Source of the DNA: Bacillota bacterium | GTDB lineage: Bacteria; Bacillota_I; Bacilli_A; Acholeplasmatales; Acholeplasmataceae | DNA: 8,326 bases | Direction: 5' to 3' | Assembly: GCA_023431045.1 (NCBI GenBank) | Contig: JAEYXZ010000116.1 | Location: 1-8,326, forward strand | Shown: one piece after another, positions 1 through 5,599 of the stretch | Numbering within the stretch: position 1 is the stretch's first letter | How the letters are laid out: each line of letters starts with the position of its first letter | Made by a program: the position numbers and the translations under genes | The notes under the pieces: model-generated | What the model was told of the DNA's origin: nothing | Databases searched by the model: none | Seen by the model: the letters and a program-made list of their open reading frames with translations, nothing else

Positions 1-536
1 AAATCTTTCCATGCTCTTGGAATGGTTAGTTTACCTGGGTCTGCCCAAAAATCACTGTAATGAAAATCGAGAAGAATTCTCATACCAACGCGAGCAGCTC
101 TTTTAGCGATTAATAAGTCAGTTTCGATATCATTATTACCGCCGCCATAACCAAGACCACCTTCGGTATATGGTTCATTCCAAAGACGAATTCTAACGTA
201 ATTGACTCCCTTTTCTTTAAGGATTTCAAAGACGTCTTGTTCTTGTCCTAAATCGTTATAGAACTTACCACCGTTTTTTTCAACTTCGATAATTGATGAC
301 ATATCCATACCGACAATATGACCATCTTTTAAATCGACTGGTAAGACTTTAAGATCGGTTGCTGTTTCATCTTCATATAGATTTGCCATATCAAGAAAAG
401 ATTCATTATTCATTGAATCACCTATCGTTTTTTCATAACCTTTGAAATTTAACATATAATCAACATACTCAGATTCACATCCAACCATAATGATTGATAA
501 TAAAGTTACAACAATTAAACTTAGGATTTTCTTCAT
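1..536 (-). CDS. GH53 endo-beta-1,4-galactanase (arabinogalactan endogalactanase), lipoprotein, 3' part missing at window edge
   Basis: Secreted glycoside hydrolase expected to cut internal beta-1,4-galactosyl links in galactan or type I arabinogalactan. The visible 178 residues start with a lipoprotein signal (MKKILSLIVV..., lipobox MVGC, Cys20). A 40-residue acidic linker follows, then the start of a GH53 barrel from about residue 72: GMDMSSIIEVEKNGGKFY, VNYVRIRLWNEP (111-122), GYGGGNND (129-136), KRA, and DFHYSDFWADPGK (157-169). This last block is the best-known GH53 signature. RLWNEP replaces the commoner RVWNDP. The catalytic acid/base and nucleophile glutamates of clan GH-A lie beyond position 1, so activity cannot be judged. 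The start at 536 is supported by AGGAG (544-548), 7 nt upstream and inside the end of the AraC gene. The ATG at 538-540 is out of frame. The gene follows the AraC stop by 4 bp, so the two are probably co-transcribed and translationally coupled. Confidence 0.92.
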   Translation of the reverse strand, partial: MKKILSLIVVTLLSIIMVGCESEYVDYMLNFKGYEKTIGDSMNNESFLDMANLYEDETATDLKVLPVDLKDGHIVGMDMSSIIEVEKNGGKFYNDLGQEQDVFEILKEKGVNYVRIRLWNEPYTEGGLGYGGGNNDIETDLLIAKRAARVGMRILLDFHYSDFWADPGKLTIPRAWKD

Positions 537-540
537 TCAT

Positions 541-1365
541 CTACTCCTGATGGGTATTTTGATATCGATATAGTTTCGGTGACACTTTTTTAACACGCTT
601 AAATTCTGCTGAGAAATGTAGTGCATTTTCGTAACCAACACTTAAGGCAATATCTTTAATCGACTTTTTTGTTTCGGTTAGAAGTTGCATCGCTTTCATC
701 ATTCGATAGTTCGTAAGCATTTCCTTTGGTGAAGAATTGAGTTCTTCTTTGAAAATGTTTGCTAAGTAGTTTGGTGAGATTGATAATGCACTTGCAATAT
801 CAGTCACCTTTAATTTAAACTGGAAGTTATTTTCAATAAACTGTTTCGTCATTTTGATATGTGTTTCTTTTGCAGTGAGCATAATTTCTTTACGGTGACC
901 AGCAATCATCATCTTATACATGATGTTCATAAAGATTGCGAGTGTTTCAATATTTAAGTATTTCGTCCTCATGTACTTTTCAGCCAGTTCATTAAATAAA
1001 GGCTTTAATTCATTTTCTTTATTATCATGATAGATTGGATTCGTTGCTGAAATATCCATTCTCTTTAAATATTTATCAGCTCTTGTCCCGCCAAATCCAA
1101 TCCAAGTATAAACCCATGGATTATCGTTTGAGGGAAAATACTTTGCAGTCATTTTTGGGGGAATATAGAAGATATCACCCTTTTTCAAATGATACACCTT
1201 ATCTTCAAAGATGAAGGTACCAGATCCCGCTAAAATATAATGAAATAAATGATAATCTTTAATATCAAGCTGAATCACCTTACCTGGTTGACAACGTTCC
1301 TTACCGCATTCATAGAGCGATAGTTCCTCAAAATCAGCTAAATATAGTTTATCGAATTCATTCAT
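541..1365 (-). CDS. AraC-family transcriptional regulator with N-terminal cupin sensor domain
   Basis: A 274-aa one-component regulator. The N-terminal part (about residues 8-145) is an AraC-type cupin sugar-sensing domain, with HYILAGSGTFIFEDKVYHLKKGDIFYIPP and the WVYTWIGFGG strand typical of this group. The C-terminal part has two helix-turn-helix units. The first is KVTDIASALSISPNYLANIFK (about 187-208) and the second KSIKDIALSVGYENALHFSAEFK...SPKLYR (about 234-267), which is the family signature. The usual Gly before SP in the second unit is replaced (VKKVSP). I chose ATG 1365 over the in-frame ATG at 1401, which would add 12 residues, because GGTGAG lies 4 nt upstream of 1365 and nothing comparable precedes 1401. 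It sits directly before the GH53 gene, suggesting it controls its own operon and perhaps the neighbouring lipoprotein operon. The inducer is unknown; a galactan-derived sugar is a guess from context. Confidence 0.93.
   Translation of the reverse strand: MNEFDKLYLADFEELSLYECGKERCQPGKVIQLDIKDYHLFHYILAGSGTFIFEDKVYHLKKGDIFYIPPKMTAKYFPSNDNPWVYTWIGFGGTRADKYLKRMDISATNPIYHDNKENELKPLFNELAEKYMRTKYLNIETLAIFMNIMYKMMIAGHRKEIMLTAKETHIKMTKQFIENNFQFKLKVTDIASALSISPNYLANIFKEELNSSPKEMLTNYRMMKAMQLLTETKKSIKDIALSVGYENALHFSAEFKRVKKVSPKLYRYQNTHQE
544..548 (-). promoter_or_regulatory. Ribosome binding site of the GH53 gene, inside the AraC gene's end
   Basis: AGGAG, 7 nt before ATG 536, overlaps the last sense codons of the AraC gene (His-Gln-Glu-stop). 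It fixes the GH53 start and indicates a two-gene operon without its own promoter for GH53. Confidence 0.75.
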
Positions 1366-1368
1366 GTT

Positions 1369-1374
1369 CTCACC
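1369..1374 (-). promoter_or_regulatory. Ribosome binding site deciding the AraC start
   Basis: GGTGAG on the minus strand, 3 nt before ATG 1365, matches the 3' half of the extended Shine-Dalgarno sequence AAGGAGGTGA. The in-frame ATG at 1401 has only GAG immediately before it, so the shorter form of the protein is favoured. Confidence 0.6.
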
Positions 1375-1398
1375 ACTTTCATTATATCGCACCTTTTT

Positions 1399-1410
1399 CA
1401 TCTCGAGATG
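1399..1410. promoter_or_regulatory. 12-bp perfect palindrome upstream of the AraC start
   Basis: CATCTCGAGATG equals its own reverse complement and is one of the few GC-containing elements in this AT-rich stretch. It lies about 25 bp upstream of the AraC ribosome site and touches a TGTGATATTTTT repeat copy (1409). It could be a dimer-binding operator, perhaps for autoregulation. Chance cannot be excluded. Confidence 0.3.
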
Positions 1411-1499
1411 TGATATTTTTATAGTTATATTAGATTTTTATATATATAATTTTACCTTAATATCGAAAAAATGTATACGTTGTGAGATTTTTATATATT
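1409..1499. repeat. Degenerate direct repeats of TGTGARATTTTTATA
   Basis: Two 15-bp copies, TGTGATATTTTTATA (1409-1423) and TGTGAGATTTTTATA (1481-1495), differ at one position. A weaker copy lies at 1428-1442 (13 of 15 matches). A further relative, TGTGAAATTTTCGTATATT (1622-1640), matches the 1481 copy at 16 of 19 positions. Direct repeats ahead of an AraC-family gene are reasonable operator candidates, but AT-rich composition raises the chance of accidental similarity. Confidence 0.4.
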
Positions 1500-1604
1500 T
1501 CTAAATTAAGAAAATGCTTTACCAAGCGGATTTACTCGAAAATGCGAGAATTTAAATTAAATAAACTTAGTTTTTTTTATATAAAAAATACAACTTTCAT
1601 ATTA

Positions 1605-1618
1605 AGAAATCGCTTACA
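1605..1618 (-). promoter_or_regulatory. Putative cre (CcpA-type catabolite repression) site
   Basis: The minus strand reads TGTAAGCGATTTCT. It matches the consensus TGNAANCGNWWNCA at every fixed position except the last (T for A). It lies between the unit 1 terminator and the AraC gene, about 240 bp before the AraC start and downstream of a possible -10 box, a common place for a repressing cre. Another LacI-family protein could equally bind it. Whether this organism has CcpA is not known from the window. Confidence 0.45.
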
Positions 1619-1667
1619 TTTTGTGAAATTTTCGTATATTCGGTTTCGTAATAGTGAATTTTTATTC

Positions 1668-1673
1668 ATTATA
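1668..1673 (-). promoter_or_regulatory. Possible -10 box for the AraC-GH53 operon
   Basis: An exact TATAAT on the minus strand after the unit 1 terminator. No good -35 hexamer is seen 16-18 bp upstream (AGAATC-like), so an activator would be needed or another -10 is used. Use of this box would give a leader of roughly 300 nt with the cre-like site inside its first part. In such AT-rich DNA chance matches are frequent, so this is weak. Confidence 0.22.
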
Positions 1674-1793
1674 TCTAGTAAAAACATTTTGATTCTTTTT
1701 ATTATCATATGTACTTAAAATCATTTTTAAAGTTTTTTATATCTTCATAATATAGCGTATGTTTAAAAATGAATAGGTTGATAAAACACAAAC

Positions 1794-1830
1794 AAAAAAA
1801 GATACTATTTGATTATCTCAAATAATATCT
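1794..1830 (-). terminator. Rho-independent terminator of the lipoprotein/esterase operon
   Basis: On the minus strand GATATTATTTGA (1829-1818), a 5-nt loop GATAA and TCAAATAGTATC (1812-1801) form a 12-bp stem with one G-T wobble, extended by one A-T pair. It runs straight into seven T residues (1800-1794). It starts about 30 nt after the TAA of the esterase gene and so ends unit 1, separating it from the AraC-GH53 unit. The stem is AT-rich, which may allow some read-through. Confidence 0.85.
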
Positions 1831-1861
1831 CTTTATTATAGAAGTCGTGTCGAATGCTAAA

Positions 1862-4582
1862 TTATTCTACACTATATACTTTAATTGATGAAATGACTCC
1901 TGTTGATGCAGCTTTATCTGTTCCAGTTCTCAGAACTTGAGTGATCGTTGTTTCATTTCTAAATCCAAACGTTCCAATAAATTCATAAGTCCCATCATTA
2001 AAGTCACCACCCGCCACATATAGGTGATTTACTTTTGTTGTGTAGTCAGTTACCACTTTAAGTTTATACGTGAATCCTTGGTTAATATAAATATAAGATT
2101 CATTATAAATGATTGCTTGACTGCCAGCAGCGTTATTTAAATTATTAACTCTTAGGTGTGCACCAGTCGATGGACTAACATCATTTCGACAACCAACTGC
2201 AAATGAATATGCAATACTACCTCCAACACCTGTTAAATTAGCATTGGCTGAATACATATATAAGAGATTCAGAAAACTACTATTTCCATTACCATGATAA
2301 GAAAATTCAATTTCAGTAACAACTAAACCTACTAATTGTGAGTCAAATATAAAGTCAGCGAATGCTGAACCGCTCGCAGTAACAGAATATTGCAGTGCTT
2401 CATCGACAATGTTCACCGCACCGTCACCAGTTTTTGTTGCCACATACTGTTGGCTACCACTGAAGTTTGCATCGAGTAAAACATCTTCTGTTCCGCTTGT
2501 GGTATCAACGACTGTTACAGAATATGTAACACTATCTGCATCAAATTCGTTTTCTGCAATCAGAGTAAATTCATAGGTTCCGGTTTCACTAAATGTCATC
2601 TGGTAAGGATTCAAAGGATTGATTGTAAAGCCTGAATTTTCCTTTGGAACCAAAGTTACATTAGGCACTGGTAAACCTGAGACATCAAAAATAAACTCGA
2701 CGGTTTGCTCTTGTGCTAAGTCAATTAAAAATGATGTTGCAGCAGTTTGGATACTAACGCGATTAACCGGATCAATATCAGACAAATAGTCCAGCCAGGC
2801 ATTTTTCATTAAAACTTCACCTGCTGCAGATAAATGCAATTTATCTCCACTTAAAAATGTTTGGAAATTCGATTGATCAATCCCTATTGCAGTTCTTAGA
2901 TCAAAAATCTCTACATCATATGTTGGAGCAATCTCATAAAGTGCGTTATTATATTCTGCATGTTCTGCTCCATAGTCTGAATCCCCCCTAAAGATGACTG
3001 TAGACCATATAATTCGAGCGTTAGGATACGTTGTTCTAAAATAATCCATAATATAGGCCATAGCACCAAAGGTTGTCGTTTTATCTTCATTACCGATCGA
3101 GCCTTTTATGACATTATTATTTCGCCAATTAGAAACATCGTTTGTCCCTCTTTGAATGATAATTAAATCTAAATCAGAATATGCTTCATAGGTACCGACG
3201 TCAATATGATTGACTATACTACGACCTGAAAGATTAACTTCTGGTGTTATTTTTGATCCACCAACATTATCTTTGTAGAAATGTGAGTATCCTGACTCAT
3301 AAATAAATGTTTGAATTGTGTCATTGATGGCATCATCATAATAATCAAATAAACTATCCCCAATTGTTAATACTGATTTGCCTGTTTTATCATCAATTTT
3401 TGCCATTTGATTTTCAATGTCATCTGGATGATCCGTTACATAATAGTCAGAAAAGATTGCTTCTGCTCCTTCAGTCATCAGACCAATCGATTCTTGGTTA
3501 CCAAATTGTGAAATTTTTCTTTGAAATATATATTCATCTTCAATGAAGCAATAGTAGGTCGTACCAATTCTTACAACTTTCAAAGTTGTTCCTTCAACTA
3601 AATTGATTAGTGGAGAAACTGCAACAGGTGCGTTGGAGTTTCCACCCGGTTCCAACCAATCCCATTGTCCTGTAGTTGTGCGATATCCAGCATAAACTTC
3701 AACTCTTGTTTTGAAGTCAATTGCAAACGCAGCCATACCTTCACTATTTTCACCGACTATAATGCCTGCTTTAGGAATCGTAGCATCCAAATTATTACCT
3801 GCCTTGATTTTAACCGAAACAACATAGTTTGCTCGATCAAATTGTGTGAAATAAATTCGTTGCTCTCCTTGTCCAGTATTTTTGACATATGGTAAAACAT
3901 CGTTACTATGCGTTAGATCAAATCCACTTGTAGGCGTTTTACCAAAAAGAGATGCACCAAGTTGATTTGAACTAATAGGCACTTCTGGCACTTCAACAAT
4001 CACATTAATTGTCGTTTGAGCTTGTGATCCAGCAGCAATGGTAATCGTTGTATTCCCCTCTTTATAAGTACTAATTAAGCCACTTGAATTCACTGTGGCT
4101 ACACTTTCATTATTAGAAAAATAAGTAAGTGATTTATTTGTTGCATTGCTAGGTATAATGGTCGGTTCTATTTGATAAGTCGTACCAACCTCCAATCTGA
4201 CTGTAGATAACCCAACAATTATGTTTTCAACAGGTATTTCATTGATTGTATCAATTACATTAACTATAATTGTAGCCTCAATTTTGTTGATTGTTTTTAC
4301 CCTAACCGTTTCTTGACCAACACTAATAGCTGTGATTAACCCTGAATTTGAAACTGTTATATGTGAACTTTCATAAATATACTCTAAGTTCTGATTTGTC
4401 ACATCATTCGGTGTAAAGGTAGCAATAATTTGAAAAGTTTCACCAACGTTTAGACTGATTTCACTTTGATTAAGTATTAGATTAGTCGGTAAAATATCCT
4501 CACTTTGTTCAGTACATGAAATTAAAGTGAAAAGTATCATAAATATTAAAACATAAAGCATCTTTTTTAAACTATTTTTCAT
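1862..4582 (-). CDS. Modular SGNH/GDSL esterase lipoprotein: Big_2 x2, LamG-like, SGNH, Ig-like, LamG-like
   Basis: A 906-aa surface lipoprotein, probably a carbohydrate esterase. Signal peptide MKNSLKKMLYVLIFMILFTLISC has lipobox LISC with Cys23. Two Big_2 Ig-like domains follow (about 31-112 and 117-197; LNVGETFQI, LEVGTTYQI, SNSGLI, NSSGLI). A LamG/concanavalin-like domain spans about 208-385. The SGNH hydrolase (about 402-603) keeps all four blocks: GDSL with nucleophile Ser410, a NVGG block II (Gly441/442), RGTND (Asn481), and GDKLH with Asp580 and His583. An Ig/PKD-like domain (about 609-693) and a C-terminal LamG-like domain (698-906) complete it. ATG 4582 is preferred over the GTG at 4603 because AAAGGA lies 7 nt upstream. 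It is the last gene of its unit, with a terminator about 30 nt after its TAA. Deacetylation of pectin or hemicellulose is the likely type of reaction, but SGNH sequence alone does not fix the substrate. Confidence 0.88.
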   Translation of the reverse strand: MKNSLKKMLYVLIFMILFTLISCTEQSEDILPTNLILNQSEISLNVGETFQIIATFTPNDVTNQNLEYIYESSHITVSNSGLITAISVGQETVRVKTINKIEATIIVNVIDTINEIPVENIIVGLSTVRLEVGTTYQIEPTIIPSNATNKSLTYFSNNESVATVNSSGLISTYKEGNTTITIAAGSQAQTTINVIVEVPEVPISSNQLGASLFGKTPTSGFDLTHSNDVLPYVKNTGQGEQRIYFTQFDRANYVVSVKIKAGNNLDATIPKAGIIVGENSEGMAAFAIDFKTRVEVYAGYRTTTGQWDWLEPGGNSNAPVAVSPLINLVEGTTLKVVRIGTTYYCFIEDEYIFQRKISQFGNQESIGLMTEGAEAIFSDYYVTDHPDDIENQMAKIDDKTGKSVLTIGDSLFDYYDDAINDTIQTFIYESGYSHFYKDNVGGSKITPEVNLSGRSIVNHIDVGTYEAYSDLDLIIIQRGTNDVSNWRNNNVIKGSIGNEDKTTTFGAMAYIMDYFRTTYPNARIIWSTVIFRGDSDYGAEHAEYNNALYEIAPTYDVEIFDLRTAIGIDQSNFQTFLSGDKLHLSAAGEVLMKNAWLDYLSDIDPVNRVSIQTAATSFLIDLAQEQTVEFIFDVSGLPVPNVTLVPKENSGFTINPLNPYQMTFSETGTYEFTLIAENEFDADSVTYSVTVVDTTSGTEDVLLDANFSGSQQYVATKTGDGAVNIVDEALQYSVTASGSAFADFIFDSQLVGLVVTEIEFSYHGNGNSSFLNLLYMYSANANLTGVGGSIAYSFAVGCRNDVSPSTGAHLRVNNLNNAAGSQAIIYNESYIYINQGFTYKLKVVTDYTTKVNHLYVAGGDFNDGTYEFIGTFGFRNETTITQVLRTGTDKAASTGVISSIKVYSVE

Positions 4583-4589
4583 AGACACA

Positions 4590-4595
4590 TCCTTT
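4590..4595 (-). promoter_or_regulatory. Ribosome binding site deciding the esterase start
   Basis: AAAGGA on the minus strand lies 7 nt before ATG 4582. The longer in-frame GTG at 4603 is preceded by GATTAGTATTT, which lacks a Shine-Dalgarno match. The chosen start also gives a compact lipoprotein signal peptide. Confidence 0.65.
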
Positions 4596-4614
4596 ATAGA
4601 CACAAATACTAATC

Positions 4615-4637
4615 TAGGTGGTCTTAGAGACCACCTA
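4615..4637 (-). other. Perfect intercistronic hairpin between the 316-aa lipoprotein and the esterase genes
   Basis: TAGGTGGTCT (4637-4628 on the minus strand) pairs exactly with AGACCACCTA (4624-4615) around a 3-nt loop. It begins 11 nt after the 316-aa gene's stop and ends 32 nt before the esterase ATG. No T-run follows (the sequence continues GATTAGTATTTG), so it is not a standard terminator. It may stabilise the upstream message, mark a processing point or lower expression of the downstream gene. That role is inference; the stem itself is plain in the sequence. Confidence 0.75.
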
Positions 4638-4648
4638 AACTGTATTGA

Positions 4649-5599
4649 TTAGCGATTGAGCATTGTTTCGATTGCTAAATCATATGCATCATCCGAACGA
4701 GTTGGATCATCCTGATACGCATAATAGTTTGTATATTTAACTGATTGCCCCATGGTATAAGTACCTGCAACAGTTGCTTGTGTTAAATCTGGGAAATTCA
4801 TCTCCATAATCAACTCACCATCGAGGAAGAAATAAAATTGTGTCTCTTCTCTAATGACTGTAAGTTTATATGTCACATGACTGCCATTTTGAGTTCTAAA
4901 ATTGATATTCTTCAGACGATAAATTGTGCCTGGCCATGACCATGTTCCACCATGTGATGCGGTATGATTAACGACTATAATATCATCATAGTCCATACTT
5001 GCTCTTGAATCAAAAGCAAACATAATTTTTCTCTCATTAAGTTGAGCAGCTAATAAACCTGCTTTAGGATATGGTTCTTGACCATTAATTCCAAGAATAT
5101 CGATATCGGCTGATATGATATACTTTGTTGAGTATATATTTCTAAAGTAAGTATATTGATCAGCGGTACGGTTTTGGGCTTCATGGATGAGTATTTTTGA
5201 TTGTGCAGTATCTCCTTTATAGTCAATTCCACGAGTTGGTCTCTCCATTAATGGACTTTGACCAAATGTATGGCCATATGGACTGACAAACTCAACCGTA
5301 ACGATATTACTATCAATGTCTTGTTGAACTGCTTTAAACTGATATATACCAGTTTCATTGGTTTGGAAATAGATACCATTTTGTTCACTTGAATATAGTT
5401 CGAAATCTCCATCACCAACTTTAAGGTACCAATCAGGTTTTTTATTCAAATTTGATGATACAAAGATTTCTTCATAAATGAATGTTTTTCCCGCGTTTGA
5501 GGAGATACTCCATGAAATTTCTTGTTCAGGTGTTTCTTCACATGCTACCAGCGTTATAAACGTTGTTAACATTAAGAACATCAATAAGATTTTTCTCAT
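4649..5599 (-). CDS. Lipoprotein with Ig-like and LamG/concanavalin-like domains, no catalytic motif seen
   Basis: A 316-aa surface lipoprotein of unknown function. Signal peptide MRKILLMFLMLTTFITLVAC has lipobox LVAC (Cys20). Residues about 28-105 form an Ig-like beta domain (NETGIYQFKAV, IVTVEFVSPYG). Residues about 113-300 form a concanavalin-like sandwich clearly homologous to the middle domain (208-385) of the esterase encoded next. Paired blocks are PTRGIDY/PTSGFDL, YPKAGLL/IPKAGII, MFAFDSR/AFAIDFKTR, LTVIREETQFYFFLDGELI/LKVVRIGTTYYCFIEDEYI, and TNYYAYQDDP/SDYYVTDHPD. I see no GH16-type or other catalytic signature, so a polysaccharide-binding or accessory role is the best inference. 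The start codon overlaps the upstream TGA by 4 bp (ATGA), with a perfect AAGGAGGT 8 nt upstream. It would therefore be made together with the preceding protein. Confidence 0.85.
   Translation of the reverse strand: MRKILLMFLMLTTFITLVACEETPEQEISWSISSNAGKTFIYEEIFVSSNLNKKPDWYLKVGDGDFELYSSEQNGIYFQTNETGIYQFKAVQQDIDSNIVTVEFVSPYGHTFGQSPLMERPTRGIDYKGDTAQSKILIHEAQNRTADQYTYFRNIYSTKYIISADIDILGINGQEPYPKAGLLAAQLNERKIMFAFDSRASMDYDDIIVVNHTASHGGTWSWPGTIYRLKNINFRTQNGSHVTYKLTVIREETQFYFFLDGELIMEMNFPDLTQATVAGTYTMGQSVKYTNYYAYQDDPTRSDDAYDLAIETMLNR

Larger units (their letters stand above)
1366..1861. other. AT-rich regulatory intergenic region between the two transcription units
   Basis: This 496-bp gene-free stretch lies between the stop of the esterase gene and the supported start of the AraC gene. 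From the high-coordinate end it holds the terminator of unit 1 (1794-1830), a possible -10 box (1668-1673), a cre-like site (1605-1618), several degenerate copies of TGTGARATTTTT (1409, 1481, 1622 and others), a 12-bp palindrome (1399-1410) and the AraC ribosome site (1369-1374). It is markedly more AT-rich than the genes. No convincing protein, tRNA or known riboswitch was recognised. A forward 78-codon frame inside it looks spurious. Confidence 0.7.

Noticed and set aside
1381..1386. TATAAT on the minus strand close to the AraC start
   Set aside because: Used as a -10 box it would start the transcript at the ribosome site itself, and no -35 element is present.
1482..1718. Forward 78-codon open frame starting with GTG
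   Set aside because: No ribosome site, composition dominated by Phe/Ile/Lys/Asn/Arg as expected from random AT-rich DNA, and it overlaps the control region of the AraC operon.
3364..3895. Two forward frames of 60 and 76 codons
   Set aside because: They lie antisense inside the esterase gene, whose LamG and SGNH domains are clearly coding; no ribosome sites.
4615..4637. Intercistronic hairpin as an intrinsic terminator
   Set aside because: No T-run follows the stem on the minus strand, and the downstream gene has no visible promoter of its own.
5050..5232. Minus-strand 60-codon frame
   Set aside because: Out-of-frame shadow of the 316-aa lipoprotein gene, no family resemblance.
5596..5599. 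Possibility that TGA codes for Trp (Mycoplasma code)
   Set aside because: The TGA here forms an ATGA overlap with a well-supported lipoprotein start, and Trp residues in conserved motifs (for example GH53 DFWADPG) use TGG.
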